Shown piece by piece: positions 15,256-23,717 of a DNA stretch of 64,000 nt. The position numbers were made by a program, and so were the translations under genes. Position 1 is the stretch's first letter. Each line of letters begins with the position of its first letter. The stretch covers positions 434,001-498,000 of the forward strand of contig CAVSZC010000005.1 in assembly GCA_963732365.1 (NCBI GenBank). The letters run 5' to 3'. The notes below the pieces were generated by a model. The model was not told where the DNA came from. It saw only the letters and a program-made list of their open reading frames with translations, and searched no databases. Source of the stretch: SR-FBR-E99 sp963732365. Its GTDB lineage: Bacteria > Bacteroidota > Bacteroidia > Bacteroidales > VadinHA17.

Positions 15256-17910
15256 ATGAAAGAAAAGATCAAATTCTTCTGCAATAAGACTTTCAGGGTC
15301 TTGACACTTGTAATGTTGACAGGGTTGATAACAACTCACTGCATTTTTGGTCAGACCTGGCTTGATAATCCTTATTTTGGATATCGGATGCCGATTGTAA
15401 TAAATAATAGTACGGGAACTGAATTAACAGAGTTTCAGGTACAGGTCACTCTGGGCAGTTCATTTCCCTGGGCACATGCCAATGCTGACATATCTGATTT
15501 CAGGTTCACCGCGCCGGATGGCGAGACCTTAATTCCTTACTGGATAGAAAGCTTTACTCAATATGCATCAGCCACCATCTGGGTGGAAGTGCCAACCCTT
15601 GCTGCAGGTACGTCAACAACAATATATCTCTATTATGGCAATGCATCAATCACGACAAGCGCTTCAAGCGGAGATGATACATTTGATTTTTTTGACGACT
15701 TTGAGGGAACCGTTTTAAGTACTAAATGGAACCCTCTCGGGGCCGGAAGTGCCGTGCTGAACGGAGGTTATCTGACCCTGAATTCAACCGGTGTCTTTGA
15801 CGTCAGCTCCAACACAGGTTTTGATTTTAACTTTATAAGTGAGACAAGGGGGAGTCATCCGACCCACGGCACAACTGGATTGGCCTCGCAAATTGGATTC
15901 TGGCGTAGTGCATATAACATTGTCATGATTAGTGATTATGCCTCGGAGTACTGGCTAAGGTATACCTATATTGAAAATGTGGGAGGATCGGTAATAGCAA
16001 TGGACCAGGCAGCAGACCAGAATTTTCATGTGTTTAAAGTTTACCGTGAAAGTCCGAGAATTGCCGGATTCCAGGTAGATAATAATCCTGCGGAGCGCCA
16101 GCCAAGTAATATACCCACCGGACTAATGTCTTCAATCATCCAGGCATACGGACCAGGTTGTCAGGTAATTGCAGACTGGACCAGGGTAAGAAAATGGGCG
16201 GGTTCTGATCCGGTAGCCACCCCTGGAATTGAGCAGGACGGCAGCCTTAATTACTGGACCGGGGCTGTTGACAGCGACTGGAATACGTCCGGGAACTGGT
16301 CTTCAGGCGTTCCCTCACCTGAAGATGACGTAAATATTTTCAGTGGGGCAAATCCTCTGGTGATAACCGGCACGGTAGAATGTAATAATCTGACAATAGA
16401 ACCGTTAGCCCGGGTCACCGTGGCAACGACAGGTGATCTCACTGTCAACGGGGTGCTAACGATCAACTCGACAGGCACCATGAACAGCGGCTCCCTTATC
16501 AACCTGGGCACAGTAACCGGGAGCGTAACGTATAACAGGTTTTTGCGTCCCGAGGACAATTTCGGAGAGAGGCACTTTTTCTCATCACCGGTTTCAGGAC
16601 AATTAATAAGTTCATTTGTATCATCAAATTCTCCAAAAGTCACTGCCGTGTGGGAGTGGGATGAGCCGACCGGATTATGGCCTGATATTACCCTAACTGC
16701 AGGCAGCCTTATACCAGGAAAAGGGTATAACCTTGCACAGGAAGTGCAAAGTGACGGATTATTATCCTTCACCGGAAGCCTGACAGATATGACAGAGCCA
16801 CTTCAGGCAACATCACCATATTCTGATTGCCTCTTTGACGGTGTTACAGCTTATGCCGATCGGCCATTAGCCTCGGGAAGAGAGTACGGCGGAGGCGGAT
16901 GGAATCTGCTGGGTAATCCATTTGCTTCATCCATGAACATATCGGAGTTTATTGCAACCAACACTTCCAGCTTTGATCCGAACTATCAGGCAGTTTACAT
17001 TTATGACGGCACTGTGACTGAGCATGGTACTTATTACTACAGGGGGTCAGAGATCCCTGGTTTCCCAACCGGGTCGTTGCTATATGGCTCTGATTATATT
17101 CAGGCCGGACAAGGATTTTTTGTACTTGCCGTATGCAATACGAGCAGCTTTGCATTTACTGATGCAATGCAGAGTCATCAAAACACTGATCCTGTGTTGA
17201 AGTCTGCCAGAGTAAAAAATTCGTGGCCGGGGTTGCAGCTCAGGGTTAAATATGGCGAAAACGAGAGTACTACGACTGTTGTCTTCAATGAAAATATGAC
17301 TGCCGGGACTGATCCGGGTTACGATGTCGGTTTGTTAAGCGCCTCACCTGATGTTGAGATTTATACCGCCCTGGTGTTGGATAACGGCATTAACTTCGCC
17401 CGTCAGGCATTGCCACTGGGTAAGTATGAAGAGAATATTATCCCGGTTGGAGTCAACTGTGCAAAGGGAGGAGAGGTAACTTTCTCGGCAGATGTCGTGC
17501 CGATCAGACCATACAAGTTCTGGCTTGAAGACCGCAAGACCGGCATCTTCACCGACCTGAACGCTGATACATACACCGCCACCCTTCCTGAAAACACTTA
17601 TGGCACCGGCAGGTTCTACCTTTACACAGCCACTAACGTCAGGAGGATAATGCGTCCGCATAAGGATTACGGCGACCAGCTGAGTCTGCGAATATGGACA
17701 ACAAGTAACAACGAGGTGAAAATAGAGGGGAATGTTAGCAGCAAGGCTGTCTGCCAGGTTTACGATTCCAGGGGCCAGAAGATTTTCGAGACCACTCTTG
17801 GCGACGTTTATTACAATACTATCAGCCTGCCATCAGTAAGAAATGGAACCTACCTGGTTAAGGTAACAGACGGGATCAAGACAATCACGAAGAAAGTGGT
17901 ATTCCTGTAA
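15256..17910 (+). CDS. Secreted DUF2341-domain protein with T9SS type A sorting domain
   Basis: About 884 residues. ATG 15256 is chosen over TTG 15205 because AAAGGAAA lies just upstream and it starts a proper signal peptide (basic start, then FRVLTLVMLTGLITTHCIFG). A DUF2341-like beta-sandwich follows (MPIVINNSTGTELTEFQVQV... SATIWVEVPTLAAGTSTTIYLYYGN), then a concanavalin/LamG-like segment, then a region starting YWTGAVDSDWNTSGNWSSGVP with many short beta repeats (DVNIFSG, VNGVLTINSTG). The last 80 residues (VCQVYDSRGQKIFETTL, NGTYLVKVTDG, basic end) are a T9SS type A domain. It is a probable surface adhesin or carbohydrate-binding protein. It separates the lasso enzymes from the ABC exporter, with its own promoter and terminator, so it is likely unrelated to the peptide. 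Confidence 0.85.
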   Translation: MKEKIKFFCNKTFRVLTLVMLTGLITTHCIFGQTWLDNPYFGYRMPIVINNSTGTELTEFQVQVTLGSSFPWAHANADISDFRFTAPDGETLIPYWIESFTQYASATIWVEVPTLAAGTSTTIYLYYGNASITTSASSGDDTFDFFDDFEGTVLSTKWNPLGAGSAVLNGGYLTLNSTGVFDVSSNTGFDFNFISETRGSHPTHGTTGLASQIGFWRSAYNIVMISDYASEYWLRYTYIENVGGSVIAMDQAADQNFHVFKVYRESPRIAGFQVDNNPAERQPSNIPTGLMSSIIQAYGPGCQVIADWTRVRKWAGSDPVATPGIEQDGSLNYWTGAVDSDWNTSGNWSSGVPSPEDDVNIFSGANPLVITGTVECNNLTIEPLARVTVATTGDLTVNGVLTINSTGTMNSGSLINLGTVTGSVTYNRFLRPEDNFGERHFFSSPVSGQLISSFVSSNSPKVTAVWEWDEPTGLWPDITLTAGSLIPGKGYNLAQEVQSDGLLSFTGSLTDMTEPLQATSPYSDCLFDGVTAYADRPLASGREYGGGGWNLLGNPFASSMNISEFIATNTSSFDPNYQAVYIYDGTVTEHGTYYYRGSEIPGFPTGSLLYGSDYIQAGQGFFVLAVCNTSSFAFTDAMQSHQNTDPVLKSARVKNSWPGLQLRVKYGENESTTTVVFNENMTAGTDPGYDVGLLSASPDVEIYTALVLDNGINFARQALPLGKYEENIIPVGVNCAKGGEVTFSADVVPIRPYKFWLEDRKTGIFTDLNADTYTATLPENTYGTGRFYLYTATNVRRIMRPHKDYGDQLSLRIWTTSNNEVKIEGNVSSKAVCQVYDSRGQKIFETTLGDVYYNTISLPSVRNGTYLVKVTDGIKTITKKVVFL

Positions 17911-17931
17911 CCGAGGGATTCTCTTATCATA

Positions 17932-17987
17932 AAGCATAGCTTATCAAGATTTACTGATGTATAACCTGTGAGCTATGCTTAGTTTTT
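17932..17987 (+). terminator. Rho-independent-like terminator after the T9SS gene
   Basis: AAGCATAGCT (17932-17941) pairs perfectly with AGCTATGCTT (17971-17980), followed by AG and five T. The loop is long (29 bases), so folding is less certain. The remainder of the gap to 18117 holds no gene. Confidence 0.55.
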
Positions 17988-18116
17988 ACTGACAGTTAAT
18001 GTTATCTGCCGTGGTCAGATTTTTCAGCACTGTCAGAACCAGTAAGGCCCTATCTCTTTTCTGCTCCGAATATTTCATTATCCTTTTGTCATCCCGCTCC
18101 TTTACCATCCAACAGT

Positions 18117-19808
18117 ATGCATAATTATCTCTTTATTGCTAAGACCTTTATATTATTTAAGGAGCACCAGCCCTGGAAACTGTTGTTGATATTCGCAGTT
18201 ACGCTCCTTATGGGGATCACCTCAGGGTTCTCAATACTGATATTGATCCCGATGTTGCAGCTGCTGAACATTGGAGGCAGTCAGCCAGCGGAAGGACCGG
18301 CAGCTTTCTTTCAGAGCATCTCAGACAAAGCAGGCGTAAGCATTACAATAGAAACGGTTCTTCTGGCATTTGTATTATTGGTTACAATGAGTGCATTGTT
18401 GCAGTATTGGAAATCGATAATTGATACCCGTTATCAGCAGACATTCATTTATACTCTGCGGCGGCGTCTGTTTCGCAAGATCATCATGGCTGAATGGAAG
18501 ACACTCAACAGCCGGAGCAAGACAAACCATTTGCAGGTCCTCACCAGGGAGGTGCCGAATCTGGCAAATTACTTTTACTTCTATATGAGGCTCTTGACTA
18601 CTGTTGTTATGGCTTTGTCGTATGTCGTCTATGCGATCATGATCTCGGCGGAATTTACAGGTATAATTTTAGCTACAGGCATAGTCCTTTTTATTCTGCT
18701 AAGAAAATTTCTCTTTAGAGCCTTTCGGCTTGGTGAAGCATTTATCGACTCTTATAGCAGGCTTTTGAAATATATCGATGATTTCTGGCAGACAGTCAAG
18801 ATTTCAAAGGTACACAGTTCAGAGTGGTTCTATTACCGCAGGTTTGATGAAGCAAACACTTCGCTGCTCGACCTGGAATACCGGATGCAGAAAAACTGGT
18901 CATTGCCGGACCTCATCCAGCGAATGGCAGGTATTGTTGTCCTTTCAGGGGTGGTCTATTTCGGGTCCGGCTCCGGCACTATTTCTATGTCATCTCTTAT
19001 CATACTCATCCTGCTCTTCTCCCGCATCTTTCCTCAATTCATTGCCATAAATTCTGATTTAAACATGATTGTATCAAACTCAGCTTCGGTGAAGCTTGTT
19101 TTGAAGCTTGACGCGGAGCTGTCGGATAGTCTAATGTATCAAAAACGTATTGAGAAACCTGTTTTGGTCAGTGACGAGATCACTCTTGAGAGTATTTGTT
19201 TTTCATGGCCTGACGGGCAACAACTCTTTAACGGATTTAACGCAGCAATAAAAGCAAACAGCCTTACAGGAGTAACAGGCGAGTCGGGCAGGGGAAAAAC
19301 AACGCTTATTGATCTGATTGCAGGTCTTCAAAGGCCTGATGCAGGCAGAATTCTGATAGATGGCCAGTCACTTGACAATAACCTGCTGCCCGGATGGAGG
19401 AGTGGGCTTGGTTATCTTCCACAGGAATCTTTTTTTATTGACGGCACCCTGCGCGAGAACCTTGTGTGGGACAGCGGCAATGCAATCACAGATGAGGAGA
19501 TATGGGATGTGCTCGAAAAGGTTAACGCCACCCATCTTGCCAGGCGTTTCAGGAAAGAGCTGGATGCCTTCATCGTGAATTACCAGTTTGCTTTTTCCGG
19601 CGGCGAGTGTCAGCGGCTGGCACTGGCGAGGGTTTTATTGCGAAAGCCTTCTCTCCTGCTGCTTGACGAGGCAACTTCGTCATTGGATGCGGAGAATGAG
19701 ACGATAATCATGGAAGTTCTCTCCAGGCTGAAAGAGAGGGTAACGATAATTTTTGTTACTCACAGGGAATCAGTCTCGAGGTGGTTTGATTCAGTTATAA
19801 AACTATAA
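18117..19808 (+). CDS. ABC transporter, fused membrane and ATPase domains (probable lasso exporter, D protein)
   Basis: A 563-residue half-transporter. The N-terminal part has about six membrane helices (from LLLIFAVTLLMGITSGFSIL on). The ATPase domain has Walker A GESGRGKTT (388-396), the signature FSGGECQRLALAR near 493 and Walker B LLLLDEATSSLD near 517. The family exports peptides and lipids and normally works as a homodimer. The lasso cluster upstream otherwise lacks an exporter, and lasso D proteins are of this type, so it most likely carries the mature peptide out; the intervening T9SS gene and terminator mean it is transcribed separately. An O-antigen or lipid role is possible given the sugar genes downstream. 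Confidence 0.82.
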   Translation: MHNYLFIAKTFILFKEHQPWKLLLIFAVTLLMGITSGFSILILIPMLQLLNIGGSQPAEGPAAFFQSISDKAGVSITIETVLLAFVLLVTMSALLQYWKSIIDTRYQQTFIYTLRRRLFRKIIMAEWKTLNSRSKTNHLQVLTREVPNLANYFYFYMRLLTTVVMALSYVVYAIMISAEFTGIILATGIVLFILLRKFLFRAFRLGEAFIDSYSRLLKYIDDFWQTVKISKVHSSEWFYYRRFDEANTSLLDLEYRMQKNWSLPDLIQRMAGIVVLSGVVYFGSGSGTISMSSLIILILLFSRIFPQFIAINSDLNMIVSNSASVKLVLKLDAELSDSLMYQKRIEKPVLVSDEITLESICFSWPDGQQLFNGFNAAIKANSLTGVTGESGRGKTTLIDLIAGLQRPDAGRILIDGQSLDNNLLPGWRSGLGYLPQESFFIDGTLRENLVWDSGNAITDEEIWDVLEKVNATHLARRFRKELDAFIVNYQFAFSGGECQRLALARVLLRKPSLLLLDEATSSLDAENETIIMEVLSRLKERVTIIFVTHRESVSRWFDSVIKL

Positions 19809-19833
19809 TTCTCATGCGGTTGTGAGGTCTGAT

Positions 19834-19893
19834 GTCCTGCGGTCCCCTTATGCGGATCCGGACTGCAGGACCGTCCCGACGCTTCGGTCGGGA
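19834..19893. repeat. Two adjacent intergenic hairpins
   Basis: First hairpin: GTCCTGCGGTCC (19834-19845) with GGACTGCAGGAC (19860-19871), one G-T mismatch, 14-base loop. Second: TCCCGAC (19874-19880) with GTCGGGA (19887-19893) around GCTTCG. Neither has a T-run after it, so they look more like REP-type palindromes than a terminator, though they may still stop or protect the ABC transporter message. They fill the gap before the next gene. Confidence 0.6.
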
Positions 19894-19922
19894 TCTCCGC
19901 TGCGCTTCGACACAAAATCAAA

Positions 19923-21062
19923 ATGAAAAAGAGAGTATTCGTCAGCGGTTGTTTCGACATGCTTCACTCGGGTCATGTAGCCTTCTTCGAAGAGGCGGCG
20001 ACACACGGTGATCTGTATGTGGGGATAGGCTCTGACCGCACCATAAGTGAGCTGAAGGGGCGTCGCACGGTCAACGGTGAACGGGAGAGGCTGTACATGA
20101 TCAAATCGCTGAAATATGTGACTGATGCATGGATCAACAGGGGTTCCGGACTGCTTGACTTCGAACTGGAGCTGCGGGAAATGAAGCCAGATATCTTCTT
20201 CGTTAATGAGGACGGCTACACTCCCGACAAGAAGAAACTATGTGACGAGCTGGGGATTGAACTTGTTGTCAGCAAGCGTATACCGCAGCAAGGGCTGCCG
20301 CCGCGGTCGACGAGTGCGTTGCGCAGCGAGTGCCGCATACCATACCGTCTTGACCTTGCAGGGGGGTGGCTTGATCAACCGTTTGTGTCAAAATATTTTC
20401 CGGGCGCCGTCCTGACGATATCGATTGAGCCTGACATAGAGTTCAATGACCGCAGCGGTATGTCGGGGAGCACCAGGCGAAAGGCAGTGGAGCTGTGGCA
20501 TACTGACATCCCTGACGGCGATCCGCACATCCTGGCCAGAACACTCTTCTGCGTCGAGAACCCTCCCGGCACAAATTATGTGAGCGGGTCACAGGACTCG
20601 ATAGGCATTGTCTTCCCGGGACTGAACCGTCTTGACTATGCCAGTGGAGAGTACTGGCCCGAAAAAATTTCCACCGTCACCGATCCTGATATCCTTTACT
20701 GGATCGAGCAGAGGCTATGGTTCATAACCCTTCCTCCGAGAGAGGGCAACTTCAACGTGCTGGATGAAATAAAAGTTTCCATTGAAGGGGCACAGGCTCT
20801 GGCCAAAGCGGCGGATGATGTATGGGAATCAGTAAATGCAAAAGACAGCAACAGGTTTGGTACGGCCTTCCGTGCGTTGTTCGAGGCGCAGGTGGCGATG
20901 TTCCCCCTGATGAAGAGCAAGACTGTAACCGAAACCATTGATTTATATAAAGATAAGGCCTTAGGGTGGAAACTTGCAGGAGCAGGCGGCGGAGGTTATC
21001 TTGTTTTGGTTTCGGAAAAGAAAGTGGAGAATGCAATAAAAGTAAGGATAAGACGATCATAG
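19923..21062 (+). CDS. Bifunctional nucleotidyltransferase / GHMP-type sugar kinase
   Basis: A 379-residue fusion. Residues 1 to about 130 are a cytidylyltransferase-fold domain like the second half of HldE (FVSGCFDMLHSGHVAFFEEA, then VGIGSD and an RxxxINGER-like RTVNGERERLYM). From about 138 a GHMP kinase begins with RIPYRLDLAGGWLDQP, then SGSQDSIGIVFPGLNRL and the final glycine motif LAGAGGGGYL near 351. Together they could phosphorylate a free sugar and activate it with a nucleotide. Because gmd and fcl follow, a link with GDP-fucose salvage or a GDP-heptose-like sugar is plausible, but neither substrate nor nucleotide can be fixed from sequence. The order is opposite to HldE, where the kinase comes first and is of another fold. 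Confidence 0.78.
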   Translation: MKKRVFVSGCFDMLHSGHVAFFEEAATHGDLYVGIGSDRTISELKGRRTVNGERERLYMIKSLKYVTDAWINRGSGLLDFELELREMKPDIFFVNEDGYTPDKKKLCDELGIELVVSKRIPQQGLPPRSTSALRSECRIPYRLDLAGGWLDQPFVSKYFPGAVLTISIEPDIEFNDRSGMSGSTRRKAVELWHTDIPDGDPHILARTLFCVENPPGTNYVSGSQDSIGIVFPGLNRLDYASGEYWPEKISTVTDPDILYWIEQRLWFITLPPREGNFNVLDEIKVSIEGAQALAKAADDVWESVNAKDSNRFGTAFRALFEAQVAMFPLMKSKTVTETIDLYKDKALGWKLAGAGGGGYLVLVSEKKVENAIKVRIRRS

Positions 21063-21075
21063 TCTACTCTTTAAG

Positions 21076-21175
21076 GGTTAAACACAGAGTGGCACTGAGT
21101 TAAAAAGGAGTAACACAGATTTAAAAGTGCAATAACAGTGTTACTCTGCGTTGGACTCTGTGGTTAAAAACCTAT
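21076..21175. repeat. Dispersed imperfect palindrome, copy 2
   Basis: Left arm contains ACACAGAGTGGCACTGAG and AGTAACACAG; right arm contains CAGTGTTACTCTGC and ACTCTGTGGTTAAAAA. The inner pair AGTAACAC/GTGTTACT is perfect. It occupies most of the 157-base gap before gmd. A near-consensus TAATTTTA follows close to 21200. Confidence 0.7.
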
Positions 21176-21219
21176 TCTGTTCCTTCCTTATTTTTACTAA
21201 TTTTACTTAAAATTCTGAA

Positions 21220-22377
21220 ATGACTAAAACAGCACTTATAACGGGTGTAACCGGTCAGGATGGAGCCTATCTCAGCGAGTACCTGCTGAAAAAGGGATAT
21301 ATTGTGCACGGGATAAAACGCCGTGCCTCGATGTTCAACACTGAGAGGATCGATCACATTTACCAGGATCCGCATCTTGAGCATCGCAACTTCATACTGC
21401 ATTACGGTGACATGACTGATTCGATGAACATCACCCGCATTGTGCAGGAGGTGCAACCCGATGAGATCTATAACCTGGCAGCGATGAGCCATGTGAAGGT
21501 GAGCTTCGACACACCCGAGTACACCGCCAATGCTGACGGCATCGGCACTCTCAGGCTGCTCGAGGCGGTGAGGCTGCTGGGTCTCTCCAATAAGTCAAGG
21601 ATATACCAGGCCTCAACATCGGAACTCTACGGAATGGTACAGGAGGTGCCGCAGAAGGAGACGACACCTTTCTATCCGCGCTCGCCTTACGGTGTGGCGA
21701 AGATGTACGCCTACTGGATCACGGTCAACTACCGGGAGGCCTATAATATGCATGCTAGCAACGGAATCCTCTTCAACCATGAGTCGCCCATACGGGGTGA
21801 GACATTTGTTACGAGGAAAGTCACCAGGGCATTGAGCCGCATTGCCATGGGTGTGCAGGAGAAGATGTATATGGGTAACCTCTCAGGCAAGCGCGACTGG
21901 GGTCACGCCAAAGATTATATCAGGGCTATGTACCTTATAGTTCAGCAGGACGAGCCATCTGATTATGTCATTGCCACTGGGGTGACGACGACGATACGTG
22001 ACTTCATCAGGCTGGCTGCAGCAGAGATAGGTCTTGAAGTAACCTTCCGGGGCGAGGGGATAAATGAGAAGGGATACATTGTTTCGGTTGACGAGAGAAA
22101 ATTTTCTGACCTGGTTGGCAGTGAACATCTTGAAGGTATAAGAAAGAAGATCAGTTCATCAGCTGACATCGTCGGGGTTGATGCCGCCTATTTCCGTCCG
22201 ACGGAGGTTGACCTGCTGATCGGTGATGCCACGAAAGCACGTACACGTCTTGGATGGGAGCCGGGGTATGATCTTGCCGCCCTGGTAACTGATATGATGC
22301 AGGGGGATGTCAAGCTTGTTAAAAAGGAGGTTTATTTAAAGAAGGGTGGATTCTATACACCCAACTATTTTGAGTAA
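21220..22377 (+). CDS. gmd: GDP-mannose 4,6-dehydratase
   Basis: Converts GDP-D-mannose to GDP-4-keto-6-deoxy-D-mannose, the first step to GDP-L-fucose, in the cytoplasm. It is 385 residues long with the short-chain dehydrogenase fold: NADP loop GVTGQDG (9-15), the R-loop KRRASMFNTERIDH characteristic of this enzyme, catalytic QASTSELYG with the YGVAK pair (Tyr and Lys), and NHESPIRGETFVTRK, diagnostic for GDP-mannose dehydratase. The next gene is the GDP-fucose synthase, completing the pathway. The stop codon lies inside a heptamer array. Confidence 0.97.
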   Translation: MTKTALITGVTGQDGAYLSEYLLKKGYIVHGIKRRASMFNTERIDHIYQDPHLEHRNFILHYGDMTDSMNITRIVQEVQPDEIYNLAAMSHVKVSFDTPEYTANADGIGTLRLLEAVRLLGLSNKSRIYQASTSELYGMVQEVPQKETTPFYPRSPYGVAKMYAYWITVNYREAYNMHASNGILFNHESPIRGETFVTRKVTRALSRIAMGVQEKMYMGNLSGKRDWGHAKDYIRAMYLIVQQDEPSDYVIATGVTTTIRDFIRLAAAEIGLEVTFRGEGINEKGYIVSVDERKFSDLVGSEHLEGIRKKISSSADIVGVDAAYFRPTEVDLLIGDATKARTRLGWEPGYDLAALVTDMMQGDVKLVKKEVYLKKGGFYTPNYFE

Positions 22378-22401
22378 GAAGTAGGTAGTAGGAAGTAAGC
22401 A
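22374..22401. repeat. Heptamer array, GTAGGAA family
   Basis: Units GTAAGAA, GTAGGTA, GTAGGAA, GTAAGCA, including the stop codon of gmd. Same unit family as the arrays around the four-helix-bundle gene. Confidence 0.7.
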
Positions 22402-22430
22402 GAGTCAGCAGAAAAAGGAGACAGTTTTAA

Positions 22431-22532
22431 GGTTAAACACAGAGTTACACTGAGCAGGGCACTGAGTAATACTGCTGGAAAAATATAAAACAGTGCAACT
22501 CCATAAAATACTCTGTGTAACTCAGTGTTAAA
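22431..22532. repeat. Dispersed imperfect palindrome, copy 3
   Basis: Left arm contains ACACAGAGTTACACTGAG; right arm ends ACTCTGTGTAACTCAGTG. The arms pair as a long hairpin with few mismatches. It fills the gap between gmd and fcl and makes a GTG start at 22525 unlikely for fcl. Confidence 0.75.
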
Positions 22533-22539
22533 AACAAAT

Positions 22540-23673
22540 ATGATAACCAAAAACTCTAAAGTATATGTCGCCGGGCACAACGGGCTGGTGGGAACGGCAA
22601 TAACAGAAGCTCTCAGGAGGAAGGGATACACAAACGTCATAGGCAGGCTTTTCAGTGAGCTTGATCTGACCAATCAGAAAGATACCGAAACCTTCTTTGA
22701 GAGAGAGAAACCTGAGGCTGTCATATTGTGTGCTGCCAAGGTGGGTGGCATCATGGCTAACAACACGCTCCGGGCCGAGTTCATCTACGAGAACCTGATG
22801 ATAGAGGCTAACGTCATCCACTCGGCATGGAAGCACGGGGTTAATAAGATGGTCTTTCTGGGCAGCAGTTGCATCTATCCCCGCGATGCAGAGCAGCCGC
22901 TGAAGGAGGAATATCTTCTTACATCACCGCTGGAGTTCACAAATGAGCCATATGCCATTGCCAAGATCGCGGGACTTAAGATGTGTGAAGCATATAATAT
23001 AAGGTATGATACGGATTTCATTGCAGTAATGCCTACCAACCTCTACGGTCCCAACGATAACTTCAACCTCACCGGTGGCCATGTGCTGCCGTCGCTGATG
23101 CGCCGTATTCACCTCGGACGGATGCTCGAGGAGAATAATATAGACGCAATAAGGGCGGATCTTAAGAGACGTCCAGTCGATGGATTTGACGGTGATCTTA
23201 CAGATTCAGAAATCATTGTGCTTCTTGCCAAGCATGGCGTTCAGACTGGAAAATCGCAAATCGCAAATCCGCCAATGGTCGGACACAGTCGCAAATCGCA
23301 AATATCTGTTGCCGTTTGGGGTACCGGTAGGCCATTCAGGGAGTTCATGTGGAGTGGAGATATGGCTGACGCAACGATATATATCATGGAGAATGTGTTG
23401 TTCAAAGACCTTATACCCGCCGGAGGCGAGATACGCAACACACATATCAATATAGGAACAGGCGAGGAGATAACAATTGGTAACCTCGCAGCGTTATTGA
23501 AGGAGACGACAGGATTCAGGGGCGAGCTGGTCTTTGACCATTCCAAGCCTGACGGAACACCGCGTAAGTTCCTGGACTCCTCGAAGCTGCACAGCCTCGG
23601 ATTCAGGCATGGCACTTCACTTAAGGAAGGGACGGGGAAGATATATGAATGGTATCTGGAAGATAAAAGATAA
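22540..23673 (+). CDS. fcl: GDP-L-fucose synthase
   Basis: Epimerase-reductase that turns GDP-4-keto-6-deoxy-mannose into GDP-L-fucose. The protein has 377 residues from ATG 22540; an in-frame GTG at 22525 falls in a repeat. Motifs: VYVAGHNGLVG (cofactor loop), VGGIMANNT, catalytic GSSCIYPRDAEQPLKE, PYAIAKIAG, TNLYGPNDNFN, and WGTGRPFREFMW. Just before the last motif is an extra stretch of about 20 residues, twice containing KSQI, encoded by an AAATCGC heptamer array at 23251-23306. It is in frame and lies in a loop that is short in relatives, so the enzyme may still be active. The C-terminal residues (EDKR) come from a second array. It forms a pathway pair with gmd. Confidence 0.95.
   Translation: MITKNSKVYVAGHNGLVGTAITEALRRKGYTNVIGRLFSELDLTNQKDTETFFEREKPEAVILCAAKVGGIMANNTLRAEFIYENLMIEANVIHSAWKHGVNKMVFLGSSCIYPRDAEQPLKEEYLLTSPLEFTNEPYAIAKIAGLKMCEAYNIRYDTDFIAVMPTNLYGPNDNFNLTGGHVLPSLMRRIHLGRMLEENNIDAIRADLKRRPVDGFDGDLTDSEIIVLLAKHGVQTGKSQIANPPMVGHSRKSQISVAVWGTGRPFREFMWSGDMADATIYIMENVLFKDLIPAGGEIRNTHINIGTGEEITIGNLAALLKETTGFRGELVFDHSKPDGTPRKFLDSSKLHSLGFRHGTSLKEGTGKIYEWYLEDKR
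23251..23306. repeat. AAATCGC heptamer array inside fcl
   Basis: Eight units in strict 7-base register: AAATCGC twice, three to four degenerate units, then AAATCGC and AAATATC. The middle units have decayed but the phase is kept. It encodes residues not seen in typical GDP-fucose synthases. Confidence 0.8.
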
Positions 23674-23695
23674 AAGTAAAAAGATAAAAGAAAAA
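23661..23695. repeat. AGATAAA heptamer array at the end of fcl
   Basis: AGATAAA twice, AGTAAAA, AGATAAA, AGAAAAA. The fcl stop codon lies within it. Confidence 0.7.
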
Positions 23696-23717
23696 GAGAG
23701 ATCACTTTGAATGAGCA

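Noticed and set aside
22525..22539. GTG start for fcl
   Set aside because: It lies inside a dispersed palindrome; ATG 22540 gives the normal N-terminus.
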